DNA of 64,000 bases from Kluyveromyces lactis (GCF_000002515.2 NC_006042.1:682001-746000), one strand, 5' to 3'. Counted from the first letter of the stretch, positions 1 through 10,237 are shown. Numbers and translations: made by a program. The notes: generated by a model not told the origin, from the sequence alone.

Positions 1-401
1 TTGCTCAACATTCCATTCTCTACATTGTACAACGTATCGAATGTATAACCACTCTGTTCGTTGGTATCGGCTGATGAAGAAAGGACATCTATAACATTTA
101 CGAATTGGTTACCCAAATCATCGCTGAAATGATTGTCTTTTCTTGTGTAGAAATGAAAGATCTTGCCTATTGGTTTGAAAACTTCCACCGAAGTTAACAG
201 GATATTGAGCAAGTAATATAGTAATGTTAGTGGAATGTATAAGCACATTTTTAATATTCTAGGAACGCCAGCATTCAGTATTGTTTCCTGTTCAGGTTGT
301 TCTGTATTATCATTGTCTTCAGGGAATGATCCTGGGAGAGGGGTAAAACTCACTGCAGGTTGGTTCTGCTGAGACGGCCTACTGAAAATGTTGAATACCA
401 T
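1..401 (-). CDS. UBX3: UBX-domain protein, N-terminal part, probable UBX3
   Basis: An ATG at 399-401 opens a reading frame of 133 codons on the minus strand that runs off the left edge of the window. The visible part starts MVFNIFSRPSQQ, has a polar linker, then a hydrophobic stretch around residues 48-68 (CLYIPLTLLYYLLNILL) that looks like a membrane hairpin or anchor, followed by a polar region. The UAS and UBX domains would lie outside the window. The name rests mainly on position: in S. cerevisiae UBX3 (YDL091C) is directly downstream of RAM1 (YDL090C) in the same orientation, as here. Ubx3 is a Cdc48 cofactor implicated in endocytosis. Another membrane-anchored UBX/UAS protein is possible. 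Confidence 0.6.
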   Translation of the reverse strand, partial: MVFNIFSRPSQQNQPAVSFTPLPGSFPEDNDNTEQPEQETILNAGVPRILKMCLYIPLTLLYYLLNILLTSVEVFKPIGKIFHFYTRKDNHFSDDLGNQFVNVIDVLSSSADTNEQSGYTFDTLYNVENGMLS

Positions 402-785
402 GTTCAACAGTTGCAGATTCGTTTCTATAGAAGAGTACAGCCTCTAATATAGGTGAAGCTTTCTCTTCTTCTACTGAAGATTTACCCTATGGATACCATT
501 GACAACTTTTAAAGGATGTCTGATATTGTTTTTTAAATGTCAAATTTAATGGACAGACAATGATAGATCATCGTGAGTGGAAATTCACAAAGAAAAGCGC
601 CACGGCTAAATAGTACAACTAAGGCATTTAATAGTTAGAGTATAATTCCCGATGATTGCTACTCTCAATTTTATTATATTCCGAAAGTTATTTTCTTCAC
701 CTATGGAGTCATGTTAATTTAGGTATCATAATGAGTATATAGTTTTATAGTATTACACATGCCATCAGAGTTAATCGTGAATTCA
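402..785. other. Intergenic region, RAM1 3' side and UBX3 promoter
   Basis: AT-rich spacer between two genes on the minus strand. It should hold the RAM1 terminator and UBX3 promoter. No RNA gene or repeat is seen. A TTCCGAA motif near 680 resembles a centromere CDEIII core, but the other centromere elements are missing. Confidence 0.5.
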
Positions 786-2075
786 TTACACTTTCATTGA
801 CAGATTAGACATGGATGGTTCTCCGCGTCTATTAATGAAATTGTTAACGTCAAGGATAGCCAGTCCGAATATGGGATGAATAGGCTCAACTTCCGGTTCT
901 GGCACAAGTGGAGTTGCAACAAAATCGAAGGGTGAATTGTTTCGGACCATAAAAGAATGTTCGCAAATTGATAAACCAGCCAACACATAATTGGTATGAT
1001 AAAAGTCCGCTTGTGTTCCCGGTTTATCTCTTAGGCCAGGGCTTTCTTCCGATTGACAGCATTTCAATATATATTGTTTTAGGGCGTCTTTATCTATGCA
1101 TACTCCATACCCGTATGCTTCTAAGATTGCAGCAGTTCCGCCAACCCAAAAACTGTAGCAACCATCTGTAAGTTTATTGCTTCTTCCGTTTAAACCTTTC
1201 TCCTCTTTAGTTTGACGAGAACTACACCATGACAATAACGCATCGATATTGACCTTATCTAAGGCATTCAACATTGCCAAGCTGGCTACTGCACAAAAAG
1301 TGTAGCCACCATGTGCTTCATCATTTGGGCAGCCTCCGAAACCACCCTCGTAAGATTGGCATCTTGTCAAGAATTCCGTCACATTACTTGTTAGTTTAGA
1401 GTCCACAATGCCTAGTAGTGACGCTATAGATAATGCAGTGTATACGCCTCTCACATCTTGTTCGCCGACTGGGCGTGCAGTCATGAACGCGCCGCTAGGT
1501 GTTTTAAGAGAAATGAGCCAGTCGTATATAGCCTTTTTATTGATTTCTCTGTTATCATCGAGATTGTGACATAGAGCGATGGAATTTATAGCAGCGTATG
1601 TGGCCGCTAGATGTGGTAGTTGATGCTTTCCGCCGCTGAAGGGACCACCTGTAGGTGATATATACCATAGCTTGTCCAAAATACGCTTCTGATAATCGTT
1701 CGTAAGCCAAGTGGGATTCATTGTTTTGAAGGCATTGCCAATCCAGTACAACAGCCATGGCTGAGAGGCATCGAGTGATTTGAATCCCGAAGGTAATGGA
1801 TTATTTAACCAATATTCAAGGAACATCTTATGAGAATCCTTCTGCAAATGGTTGAATTTCTCTGGAGCCTTTTCATAAAGCTCCAGACATTCATTTATTA
1901 ACTCTTCCCTTTCCACCAAGGTTTCAGTAATCAGCCCTGTATTTGAAGTTCTAATTTCCATCACTTCTTCCTCATCTACCACTTCTTGCTCTATTGTTTC
2001 TCGTTTCCTTCCAAGCACATTGGTTCGAAGATAACTCATCTTTTTGATAGCCCTGGTAGCACTATTTATAGCCAT
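786..2075 (-). CDS. RAM1: Protein farnesyltransferase beta subunit
   Basis: This is the catalytic beta subunit of CaaX farnesyltransferase, which attaches farnesyl to Ras proteins and a-factor and works as a cytosolic heterodimer with Ram2. The frame is open upstream to 2159, but the first ATG is at 2073-2075, giving 429 residues against about 431 in S. cerevisiae. Prenyltransferase repeats are clear (QSYEGGFGGCP, EAHGGYTFCA). The zinc ligands are visible as D304 and C306 in TDGCYSFWVGG and H360 in FYHTNYVLAGL. These sit three residues before the yeast D307, C309 and H363, which confirms the chosen start. The neighbours UBX3 and NUR1 match S. cerevisiae chromosome IV. Confidence 0.96.
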   Translation of the reverse strand: MAINSATRAIKKMSYLRTNVLGRKRETIEQEVVDEEEVMEIRTSNTGLITETLVEREELINECLELYEKAPEKFNHLQKDSHKMFLEYWLNNPLPSGFKSLDASQPWLLYWIGNAFKTMNPTWLTNDYQKRILDKLWYISPTGGPFSGGKHQLPHLAATYAAINSIALCHNLDDNREINKKAIYDWLISLKTPSGAFMTARPVGEQDVRGVYTALSIASLLGIVDSKLTSNVTEFLTRCQSYEGGFGGCPNDEAHGGYTFCAVASLAMLNALDKVNIDALLSWCSSRQTKEEKGLNGRSNKLTDGCYSFWVGGTAAILEAYGYGVCIDKDALKQYILKCCQSEESPGLRDKPGTQADFYHTNYVLAGLSICEHSFMVRNNSPFDFVATPLVPEPEVEPIHPIFGLAILDVNNFINRRGEPSMSNLSMKV

Positions 2076-2264
2076 TGGCCTTTGTCCAGATCTTTGCTTT
2101 CCTGTTCTCGCCCTCTTTGATGCTTCTGAAACTGGCAATTTACTATTACGAAACCTCAATCTTTATTCAAATAACATTTACGGTAGATATTTATAACTGA
2201 GAAATGAGTTTAATGCATCGATAACCTCAAAAACTGAGAATAAGGCTAAATGACTAATTGACTG

Positions 2265-4322
2265 ATGCCCAGAGGAGCGCAAGCTATGCTGGAAAAGCAA
2301 GCAGACTCTGTGTGGAACCAGCTGTATGAGATATGCTGGAACTTCTACGTGAAGAACGTTTGGGATATTAACACATTTAAAGCGATAGTGGACAAAATAG
2401 AGAAAAGTGATGACAAACAGCTAATACGGTTTTTGATTTGGTTTAATGATGCTCGTAAAAGATCTAATTTCAATGACAAGTTCCAATGGATGACGTCTTT
2501 TTTGTATGGTAGGCGTTATCCGCCATTGGGCGATGATCTAGTGGTCAAAGAACCCTGGAATGATTTGCAACAATTAGACAGTATTATAAAGTACGGGAAT
2601 GAACCAATTGACTTGGTCAAAATGCAGCCAGATTTTACTACGGAGGAACGTATTGTACAGAATAGGCGGGTCAACAACTGTTCTTTAATATGTAGTTTGA
2701 CCAATGCTAGAGAGGAAAATCAGATAAAGAGTTATAGCGTCCATAACGTTTTCAACGTGATTCTTCATTTCAATGGGTCAAATCGACTAGTGTCAGTATT
2801 ACGAGATTCAAATTTTCCAAAATGCTCTAAAGACGGGGCTGCCTTGACTCTCTTCTCCCATAATATAGAAGATATGTTGATTGAGCTTGCATATTTCGAA
2901 ATCAAGAATAATCGGAACTACGCGTATGGGGGATCCAATACAGCTACTGATACTTATTTGCTCACAGGATGGATACCAGAGATTCTCAACCTAGGAGACG
3001 TATCATTTAGTGAAATACGTAAATGTTACCAATTCAATGCCATGCTTGCTTTAGGAACAGATTCAGTGAAGGGAAAAGAGGTAACAGAAAATCATGATTT
3101 TGTTGTGACTTCTGTCAATTGGAAGAAGGAACAATTTACCATCCTAAATCCTCACGGTACTGAAAACCCCACTGTGTATACTTGGGACGACCTAATAAAA
3201 GAATTCAAATGGTTATATGTAAATTGGGATCCATATTCAAAGTACACTCAACGTGTAAAACTACATGATCGATATCCAGATAAATTTAATGCATATCCTA
3301 CCTGGACTCAAAAACCTTTGATGTGCATTGAGAACAAATCAAACAGCATTCAAAATTGTCATCTTTATCTAGAAAGACACCTACTAGATGATTCTATTCT
3401 CGAATCCAACCTGACAATTGGTGAAATTCCAAGGTCTGGGTTTACAGCTGTCTCAGCGGAGGGGAATAATAGTGGATTCTGTAATATGCAACTGCGGCTA
3501 AACCCCCATGAAACACGTCTAATCTTTTATCATTCAGACAAAAAGTGCAATTTGACTTTCCATTTACTATCTAATTCTGGTTTGGTTTCAATGTCAAAAT
3601 GTAAATCAGATATATTAACTGCTGAGTCTAGCTGGAATATCACAAATAATCAGTGGACTATTGGTACTTCTGAATATTTCAAAAGTCCTGTTTTCAAACT
3701 AAAAAGTGATGGTTTCGATGATACTTATCTAGATTTTGAGCTAGTCTCGCAGTTACCAGCGAAGGTGAATTTTCAAATATTTGAGTCCGATGATTATGCC
3801 CTACAACGTCCGATCTTTAAGAATGACACATACTCCCCACAAATTTTTTCCAAGCATGGAGTAAGGTTATTAAAAGGGAGAGAATACTTTATAGTATGCT
3901 CCATCGCTCATCATATTACCTCTCCGTTCATATTTACGCTGCGAAACCCTGAAACAAAGCAGTCAAAATTTGAACTATCTCCATATTCGTTAGGATTTGG
4001 GGGATTAAGATATAATGAGGTTTTGCGGTGCAAAACGAGAATCACAATATCAGTTTCAAATTTCACGCGGTTATTTGTTCTGCTGTTCACGTCAGCTTCG
4101 AAAACAAATGGAAGACTCACGTTACGTTTGTACGAGAAAGAAACAGAGGAAATCCTCTTTGAACAAATAGAAACAAGGTATGATCTTAGTGTTAAACCAT
4201 TCCCGATACCGAATATTGAACTTAAGCCAGCATCGTACGTGTTAGAAATATTCTACAATGCAGATGTTGTGATCTGTAATCTCGGAACTTCTCACCGAGC
4301 TATATTCGAATCGGATCTATAA
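2265..4322 (+). CDS. RIM13: Calpain-like cysteine protease of the Rim101 pathway
   Basis: Rim13 is the calpain-family protease that processes the transcription factor Rim101 in response to alkaline pH, on ESCRT-III bound Rim20. The 685-residue product (about 727 in S. cerevisiae) has an N-terminal MIT-like helical region and then the C2-type peptidase core. Likely catalytic residues are C139 in VNNCSLICSL, H277 in ENHDFVVTSV and N295 in ILNPHG, in the correct order and spacing for calpains. The C-terminal 350 residues are beta-rich, as expected of calpain C2L-like domains. The ATG at 2265 is the first in frame; a second lies seven codons on. It stands opposite RAM1, where chromosome IV and XIII gene sets interleave (RIM13 is YMR154C). 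Confidence 0.92.
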   Translation: MPRGAQAMLEKQADSVWNQLYEICWNFYVKNVWDINTFKAIVDKIEKSDDKQLIRFLIWFNDARKRSNFNDKFQWMTSFLYGRRYPPLGDDLVVKEPWNDLQQLDSIIKYGNEPIDLVKMQPDFTTEERIVQNRRVNNCSLICSLTNAREENQIKSYSVHNVFNVILHFNGSNRLVSVLRDSNFPKCSKDGAALTLFSHNIEDMLIELAYFEIKNNRNYAYGGSNTATDTYLLTGWIPEILNLGDVSFSEIRKCYQFNAMLALGTDSVKGKEVTENHDFVVTSVNWKKEQFTILNPHGTENPTVYTWDDLIKEFKWLYVNWDPYSKYTQRVKLHDRYPDKFNAYPTWTQKPLMCIENKSNSIQNCHLYLERHLLDDSILESNLTIGEIPRSGFTAVSAEGNNSGFCNMQLRLNPHETRLIFYHSDKKCNLTFHLLSNSGLVSMSKCKSDILTAESSWNITNNQWTIGTSEYFKSPVFKLKSDGFDDTYLDFELVSQLPAKVNFQIFESDDYALQRPIFKNDTYSPQIFSKHGVRLLKGREYFIVCSIAHHITSPFIFTLRNPETKQSKFELSPYSLGFGGLRYNEVLRCKTRITISVSNFTRLFVLLFTSASKTNGRLTLRLYEKETEEILFEQIETRYDLSVKPFPIPNIELKPASYVLEIFYNADVVICNLGTSHRAIFESDL

Positions 4323-4531
4323 TTTCAACAAGTACGTTGTGGAGGTTTCCACCCACAAGCATATCCATCACATTGCATCACGTGATTTGTATTTATGTTT
4401 GCTCAAAAGGTAAACAAAAACGATTTATAAGATAAATAATGAAATTTGTAACAATTAAGGTCATAACGATCTTTGTCAAGCCGTTTACCGTTGATACTAA
4501 TGCAAAAGCGCGGAAACAAAGCAAATAAATA

Positions 4532-6172
4532 ATGGCATTTTGGCGAAATAGACATGAATCACCAGCCATTTCACAAGAAAGAAGCCCCAGTCCTGACAGG
4601 TTCCAAAATAGTGAAGATATAAGGGAAGATAATAATAATTATAATGAGGATGAAAAATTAGGATGGTTTGCTTCGTTCATGGGAATGTTTTCATTACCTT
4701 ACGACTGGTACTTATCTATCAACGAAGATATAGCTGTGATTGACTGGGATAGTAAGTCAAACTCGGTAGCATGGCCTTTAGGAAATGTTCTAACCTTCCT
4801 TTTCTTCTCCGTACGATTATTGCAGGACAATGTGATAGCCCCAAACATCAATAAGCTAACTCATTCTGATGATGCATTTGACTTTTCAAAATCTAAGAAT
4901 CTTCAGAAATATGATTATTTTCAGCAGTATGGAGGTTCCGCTTCTTCAAGCGAAAATTTATACTACAAAATGTTAAGACAATTGCACCGCCTGTTTTATC
5001 TGCTGACGGTGTTGTTATTAATCACTAATATTTCGGTAACTTATAGATATCTTTTCGCGCATTTCCAGACCTACTCGATTTTTTATTGGAAAACTGTTCC
5101 GAAGTCGAAGAATGTAACCAAAAAATCACTTCATGATTTGAACCATACCTACGTCGAAGACGCCAAAAGAGACTCTTTATGGGGGATGATTAAGTATCTC
5201 TTGTTCAATGGGTCTCACGATGATGAGACAAATAGAGCCCATTATTATGAATTACGAAAATGGACACCAAGCAGGTTTCTTACATCTTTTTTTGTCTCAT
5301 TTTCTCCAATTGCATTCTGTTTCTTGTGGATGACAGATGTTACTTTCAAAACTCTTATTCCAATCATTATTCACCAATATGTTTTATGGTTTATTGTTAT
5401 TGATCGATACGAGCAGAAATTGAAGGATGAGCAGATTTTGAGCATGTCCAGTGTGGCTGAATTAAATTCAAAAGTTATTCAACCTAAAATGAATGTCTTG
5501 AAGCAAGATGCGATGGTTGACGCAACACCTTATAACGATGGAATAGTTTACTTCTATCCGGCTTACACCACTACAAGGTCGCACGTCTTTGCAACCCACA
5601 CTTTGAGTGGGAAACTTAGTAAAGAAAAGTATAATCCTCGCACAGATTCATTCGAGGATGCCAATTCACAGCGTACGGAAAACTACGTAAGGTTCTCGTA
5701 CCATCACCCTAAGTCAATAAATGGTGCTTATGTACGAGAATCGTATCCTAGCAGACAGCATAGTCCGCGTTTGAGCCCTTCTCGCTATTCTCATCTTCAA
5801 AGTGGTAATACACCTTCCGCTCCCTCCACGCCACTTCTAATACCATCTCAACAACCTCATTTCGATCATTCCATGTTGGCCAATGCATCTAGAAATCATA
5901 ATATAAGTGAGAGAAGAAACTCTCATAGTCCTATTAAACAACACTTTGCAAATAGGTTACTAAACTATCCGGATGAAACAAATGATAGCATACCCGATGT
6001 GTCTGATGACAGATTCAGAATGGATGATCGTTTCAGAAGAGGCAGACAAGGCTATTTCAATCGATCTCCCGACATCAATTCTGGTACGTTACATTACGAT
6101 GATGGTGATGATGATGATAACCGTATATCAAAGTCTCCCTTTCGGAATTCATCGTCTTCACCATTTCGGTAG
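4532..6172 (+). CDS. NUR1: Nuclear envelope protein, NUR1 family
   Basis: Nur1 is an inner nuclear membrane protein that works with Heh1/Src1 to tether ribosomal DNA and silent chromatin to the nuclear periphery. The 546-residue product has membrane segments near residues 150-175 and two close together at about 246-292. Around them are a conserved N-terminal motif (GMFSLPYDWYLSINEDIAVIDWDS) of the family, here split by position only, and a long polar C-terminal tail rich in S/P dipeptides (SPRLSPSRY, RRNSHSP) that looks like a CDK phosphorylation region. The last 40 residues are rich in D and S. Its place between RAM1 and NUP53/ASM4 equals YDL089W. It is longer than the S. cerevisiae protein (484 residues), mainly in the tail. 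Confidence 0.88.
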   Translation: MAFWRNRHESPAISQERSPSPDRFQNSEDIREDNNNYNEDEKLGWFASFMGMFSLPYDWYLSINEDIAVIDWDSKSNSVAWPLGNVLTFLFFSVRLLQDNVIAPNINKLTHSDDAFDFSKSKNLQKYDYFQQYGGSASSSENLYYKMLRQLHRLFYLLTVLLLITNISVTYRYLFAHFQTYSIFYWKTVPKSKNVTKKSLHDLNHTYVEDAKRDSLWGMIKYLLFNGSHDDETNRAHYYELRKWTPSRFLTSFFVSFSPIAFCFLWMTDVTFKTLIPIIIHQYVLWFIVIDRYEQKLKDEQILSMSSVAELNSKVIQPKMNVLKQDAMVDATPYNDGIVYFYPAYTTTRSHVFATHTLSGKLSKEKYNPRTDSFEDANSQRTENYVRFSYHHPKSINGAYVRESYPSRQHSPRLSPSRYSHLQSGNTPSAPSTPLLIPSQQPHFDHSMLANASRNHNISERRNSHSPIKQHFANRLLNYPDETNDSIPDVSDDRFRMDDRFRRGRQGYFNRSPDINSGTLHYDDGDDDDNRISKSPFRNSSSSPFR

Positions 6173-6281
6173 TTATTCACTCAAATACTCACATTCATTG
6201 AAGTTTGGTGCACTGGAATTTCTTGAGGTATCCGTAAATTATATAAACATAATACATCTCTAATTACTAAAGACAATGAGA

Positions 6282-7526
6282 CTATAGGTCGTTCCACCCG
6301 AATAACCAATTGTTGACCCTTCCAATTAAATTTGTTGGTTGTTGGTTATTCCCATGCTGTTCCTGTTCTCGTAACTTGTTCTCCAAATTTCTTAAAAAGT
6401 TTGGACCACCATGAGGAGGGTTTGCATTATGCACAAACAACTGCTTTCCATCTTTGACATCCAATTTCCGAGTAGAAAAGGTGAACCCATGTTTATTATT
6501 ATCAGCACTTTCTTGTGTCCCATTTTGTATATCAGATGATTCAGGTCCGTTTGGTTTCATCGATAAACTGAACGGGATTTCTCCGATGTCATCAGTTTTA
6601 TCGATTTTGCACGAAGCCAATTGTTCTACGGCTGTTTTGCTATAAGGAACGCAGCCAATTAAACAACCTCCATAAACGGTACCATTCTCTTGTAGAGCTC
6701 TCAGAGCGGCACTAGGGGAGTCATACGTGATTTTAATCCATCCATCGCCCGTGAAGATAGGATATTTCTTATGAGGAATTTTAGAGTCCTTATTTTGAGC
6801 ACGAATTCTAATAGTAGCACTGGATATGTTGTTACCTGTAACACCTCTTAGAACCTCAAGGTCCTCTAAAATATTTCCGAATTTTGAGAAATGTAATATT
6901 ATTTGGTTTGAAATGGATTCTGGATATCCAAATACAATTACTGCGCTCTCTTGCGATTTTTGTCTTGATATATCATTTGTTTGATCCGCTGTCGGTTTTA
7001 CAGGGGATTTCGACGCATCTCTGTCGAATGCGTTTCTTGTGCTCTTAGTGTATTCTTGAGTCAAAGGTATTTGGTTAGACGAAGGCATTGCGTTCACGTT
7101 AGTGGGGACAGACCCGAACTCATCCTCTCGTTGCCAATCATATAACGATTTTGTTGGGGGAGCTTCATTCGATTCCACATAAGTCGCGATATCAGTAGGT
7201 TGTGCAGGCTGCGTAGAGCTGAATGTTGGCTTCTTTGTGCCAAACTGGACGCTATTGAATCCGGATCTTTGGGAAGAGTTGTCATTCGAAGATCCATCTC
7301 CAGATGAGCTCGGTTTAGACGATCTTTTTATCACGGATTGTGGAATGTTTCTCTTTCTAGCTATATTATACCAGTTTTCTTCCTTTCCATTCGTGGCAGA
7401 GCTCTGTACTAGTGATTGTGAACTATTCTGCTGTTGTTGGTTTTGCTGCTGCTGCTGAGGATAATTTATTTGCAAGTTTGCAAACCTGTTCTCTTGTTGC
7501 GCTTGTTGGCCAAATACTGAACTCAT
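6282..7526 (-). CDS. NUP53: Nucleoporin of the Nup53/Asm4 (Nup35) family
   Basis: This linker nucleoporin of the inner ring binds Nup170 and Nic96 and touches the pore membrane. The 414-residue protein has an N-terminal disordered Q/N/S-rich part, then the Nup35-type RRM fold (about residues 195-290, starting SAVIVFGYPESISNQII and containing GNILEDLEVL). It ends in a short amphipathic membrane-binding helix, RVNNWLFGWNDL at the extreme C-terminus, a hallmark of the family. S. cerevisiae has two copies from genome duplication, ASM4 (YDL088C) and NUP53 (YMR153W). A single gene here, flanked by neighbours of both, is what an unduplicated relative should have. Confidence 0.93.
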   Translation of the reverse strand: MSSVFGQQAQQENRFANLQINYPQQQQQNQQQQNSSQSLVQSSATNGKEENWYNIARKRNIPQSVIKRSSKPSSSGDGSSNDNSSQRSGFNSVQFGTKKPTFSSTQPAQPTDIATYVESNEAPPTKSLYDWQREDEFGSVPTNVNAMPSSNQIPLTQEYTKSTRNAFDRDASKSPVKPTADQTNDISRQKSQESAVIVFGYPESISNQIILHFSKFGNILEDLEVLRGVTGNNISSATIRIRAQNKDSKIPHKKYPIFTGDGWIKITYDSPSAALRALQENGTVYGGCLIGCVPYSKTAVEQLASCKIDKTDDIGEIPFSLSMKPNGPESSDIQNGTQESADNNKHGFTFSTRKLDVKDGKQLFVHNANPPHGGPNFLRNLENKLREQEQHGNNQQPTNLIGRVNNWLFGWNDL

Positions 7527-7785
7527 GATTTAGGATTGTCAGTTCGCTTTCTCAACAATGTTTCAACAGTCAAAAATGATCAATTTATCCTACTTGAAAT
7601 TGAAGAACACACCAAACCACAGTGTTACCGGTGCATATGAACATGCTACGATGATAACAGCTATTCTCATCTAATCTTATTCTTGATGTTTATTAGTTGA
7701 AATTGTTTTATTTCAATTAGAATACTCAAATCCGGGTAATGTTTGCCATTATGAACAGCTTCAGTGTATGTGTAAATTTATACAT

Positions 7786-8556
7786 TCACGATCGATAAGA
7801 TTTACCTCTATATACTGCTTTTTGATGTCTCCTTGTTTGCGGGAGATATGTGTGAAGATCTGTCCCTTGTTCGTGCAATCTCTTTTTTACCATGTCAAGT
7901 TCTTTACGCATAGTTACGTATCCTAGATGGAGTTTGCCCATGAAATGGTCAGCGAGTCTTCTATCCGTGTCTAATCTTGAAAGGTAGGCTCCACATACAC
8001 GGCATACCTGTAGCTTCTGTTGTGCACTTTGGCCTGTGTTTTCGTTCATTTGCCTGCATTTTTCGCTGAGTGTGTCCCTTTCTGTTTGCAGTTTGTTATA
8101 TTTACAGCTTTGAATCATCGCCTTCATAACTTCTTCGTTTTGTATAAGCATATCGATTTCTGAAAGCATTAAAGCACATTTGGATTCAAGCTGATTCACT
8201 GCTTGTAGAAGTGCTGCTAATTTCGAATGTTCCTCATGATGCTGTAACTTTTTATGTGCCATTTCAATTTGAACATCACAATCACTAAGAATCTTCTTCA
8301 AGATGGAGTAATGCTCAAGGTCAAACTCAGGATATTTCTTGCCCTTCTTTACATCTCTTTCATATTGCATTTTATGCGAGACTGAATGTATACGTGGACA
8401 ATGCCCCATGGGCTGCTTGGTCTCTTGGAAAAGGTCATAGGGGCAATGACCAATGATAAATGATTTGCACGTTGATGGTGAAGTTAGCCCATGCGATGTG
8501 GCAGCCGAAGACATAAGCTGAGAAATCAGCTTGCGCTGTTCTAAAATTGCAGACAT
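7786..8556 (-). CDS. LUC7: U1 snRNP protein Luc7
   Basis: Luc7 is a component of the U1 small nuclear ribonucleoprotein and helps choose weak 5' splice sites. The 256-residue product (261 in S. cerevisiae) shows both zinc fingers: a CCCH type near residues 30-56 (CKSFIIGHCPYDLF, then GHCPRIHS) and a C2H2 type in the C-terminal part (CRVCGAYLSRLD, then HFMGKLHLGY). A long charged helical region lies between them, and the C-terminus is short and lacks an extended RS tail, as in yeasts. It is the YDL087C equivalent and follows NUP53/ASM4 on the same strand. Confidence 0.95.
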   Translation of the reverse strand: MSAILEQRKLISQLMSSAATSHGLTSPSTCKSFIIGHCPYDLFQETKQPMGHCPRIHSVSHKMQYERDVKKGKKYPEFDLEHYSILKKILSDCDVQIEMAHKKLQHHEEHSKLAALLQAVNQLESKCALMLSEIDMLIQNEEVMKAMIQSCKYNKLQTERDTLSEKCRQMNENTGQSAQQKLQVCRVCGAYLSRLDTDRRLADHFMGKLHLGYVTMRKELDMVKKRLHEQGTDLHTYLPQTRRHQKAVYRGKSYRS

Positions 8557-8794
8557 TTCTCACTTACAAATATCTCTGATGGAAGTAACACCAAACTGTT
8601 GCGTGCAGTTTGGACTCTGTGATTAACTTTTTCTGCTCTGTTGGTCAGTTCAACAATGATACTTCTTCAGTACGCCTTTTCAAGTAGCTTGTTGAAAATG
8701 CCAGGTTTAAATTCTGACGACAAAATATACTGAAAATAAATATATAATAACACAAGCAAAACATGACACAAATGGCAGTTTAGGTTTTCTAAAC

Positions 8795-9490
8795 ATGATC
8801 ATTCCTATCTTAGGTGATCCTTTTGAAATAATTTGTAGTACAATTAGAACATGCAAGCTAGAAACAATGGAGCCTGTATTTTCTGCTTTAGTTATTGGAG
8901 GTAATGGTAATGACAGCGCAATTAGAATTTGTCGAGAATTGATATTCAAATATGGCATTAAAGTTATCAATGCAGATTATTGGGATGCCAGGGATGATAT
9001 TCTATATGGATTGGAAGAATATTATAGAAGTGACGATGTAAGATCCGATAAGTGGATTCTTACATTTGATTCTCATATCAACTTGATCAATGACAGAAAA
9101 AAAAACTACGAGTTCGTGAACATTAATACCCAGAACTGGAAACCGATTCTTTCTGGCGTGAACGTAGTTATCAATTTGACTCAGTACTATGAACCTACCA
9201 TTGGTGGCTTGCTTTCCACACCAATTCAAGAGGTAGACCCATTGATAGATTTATGGTGTCACATGATCGAGATAATGGAAACGGTAAGGTTGACGACCCA
9301 TTGCACCATTGCGTATTTGATCAATAAGGATACTAGCTTCAACAGAGGTTGGGGAATTTTTGCCAACAGTACGATACAATTATTGGATGGAAAGCTTTCC
9401 GTGTGTCAAGAGGATTACGACGTGTATTTCTCACCAAAAGAACTATTTCAACAGTTCGAAAATGGAACTTATGCTGATATAATGAGATGA
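8795..9490 (+). CDS. Uncharacterised protein, possible nucleotide-binding fold
   Basis: I do not recognise this gene. The frame from the ATG at 8795 encodes 231 residues; a second in-frame ATG at 8867 (context gaaacaATGG) would give 207 and begins MEPVFSALVIGGNGNDSAIR. That segment, a hydrophobic strand followed by G-G-x-G-x-x-S and a helix, resembles a Rossmann nucleotide-binding loop, which favours the second start. A later strand (VNVVINLTQYYEP) would fit such a fold. No catalytic motif is evident, so the dehydrogenase-like reading is only inference. It lies between LUC7 and IMP1, where S. cerevisiae has no matching gene on either duplicated track. Confidence 0.7.
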   Translation: MIIPILGDPFEIICSTIRTCKLETMEPVFSALVIGGNGNDSAIRICRELIFKYGIKVINADYWDARDDILYGLEEYYRSDDVRSDKWILTFDSHINLINDRKKNYEFVNINTQNWKPILSGVNVVINLTQYYEPTIGGLLSTPIQEVDPLIDLWCHMIEIMETVRLTTHCTIAYLINKDTSFNRGWGIFANSTIQLLDGKLSVCQEDYDVYFSPKELFQQFENGTYADIMR

Positions 9491-9581
9491 GAGAAATCTA
9501 GTATTCCAGAGAAGATTTAACTAGTAGTGCGGAAAGTGGGAAAACATCCACAACACCGAGTATTATTTGGTGTTAGCAGTG

Positions 9582-10085
9582 ATGAGTTGGCTTAATATTG
9601 GTAGCTATGTGGTACGTACAGTTTGTTTGATACATATAACTCATACACATTTCTATGAGTTTACAGAAACGAGAGGTGAATCAATGTTACCGACCTTGAA
9701 TAGAGTAAACGATTACGTCCATGTTCTGAAATGGTATAAGGACGGACGAGACTTAAAGATGGGAGACTGTATAGTTGCTATGAAGCCCACAGATCCACAA
9801 TCTAGAGTTTGCAAACGAATAACTGGAATGGAGGGTGATTTGATATTAGTTGATCCCAGTCAAGAAGATGATGAGGAAGCTTACGAAACTTTTATCAGGG
9901 TTCCAAAGGGTCACGTATGGGTGACTGGGGACAATCTTTCTCATAGTTTAGACTCCAGGACATATAATTCGATACCCAAGGGTTTAATCAAGGGGAAGAT
10001 CGTAGCAGCGAACGATTTCAGCAAGCCTCTATCGACTTTTTGGGGGTTTAGAGAAATCACTAACAGCTATTTTGATGAGAAATGA
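9582..10085 (+). CDS. IMP1: Mitochondrial inner membrane protease subunit 1
   Basis: Imp1 is a signal-peptidase-like serine protease of the inner membrane, active in the intermembrane space on Cox2 and other precursors, in a complex with Imp2 and Som1. From the ATG at 9582 the product is 167 residues (190 in S. cerevisiae). The catalytic serine is S34 in GESMLPTL and the general base is K78 in RVCKRITGMEGD. The box with VPKGHVWVTGDN, DSRTYNSIPKGLI matches family motifs. A short N-terminal hydrophobic segment anchors it. The frame extends to 9567 only through a TTG codon, so I start at the ATG. It matches YMR150C and lies convergent with SWP1, as in S. cerevisiae. Confidence 0.95.
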   Translation: MSWLNIGSYVVRTVCLIHITHTHFYEFTETRGESMLPTLNRVNDYVHVLKWYKDGRDLKMGDCIVAMKPTDPQSRVCKRITGMEGDLILVDPSQEDDEEAYETFIRVPKGHVWVTGDNLSHSLDSRTYNSIPKGLIKGKIVAANDFSKPLSTFWGFREITNSYFDEK

Positions 10086-10237
10086 TAAAGTTCAATGATG
10101 AAATAGGAATGTTTATAGAAGTTTATGTTCGTATTGAATGTAGCTATAGAAGTATGTTAATCGGCTCTGATAGATCTTTTGTATTTCGAACTATTTACCG
10201 GCTATTTAATTGCGGAACTAAGACTTGTCGAAGATCA

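Noticed and set aside
655-700. Centromere CDEIII-like TTCCGAA core
   Set aside because: No CACGTG CDEI about 160-200 bases away and the segment between is not AT-rich enough for CDEII.
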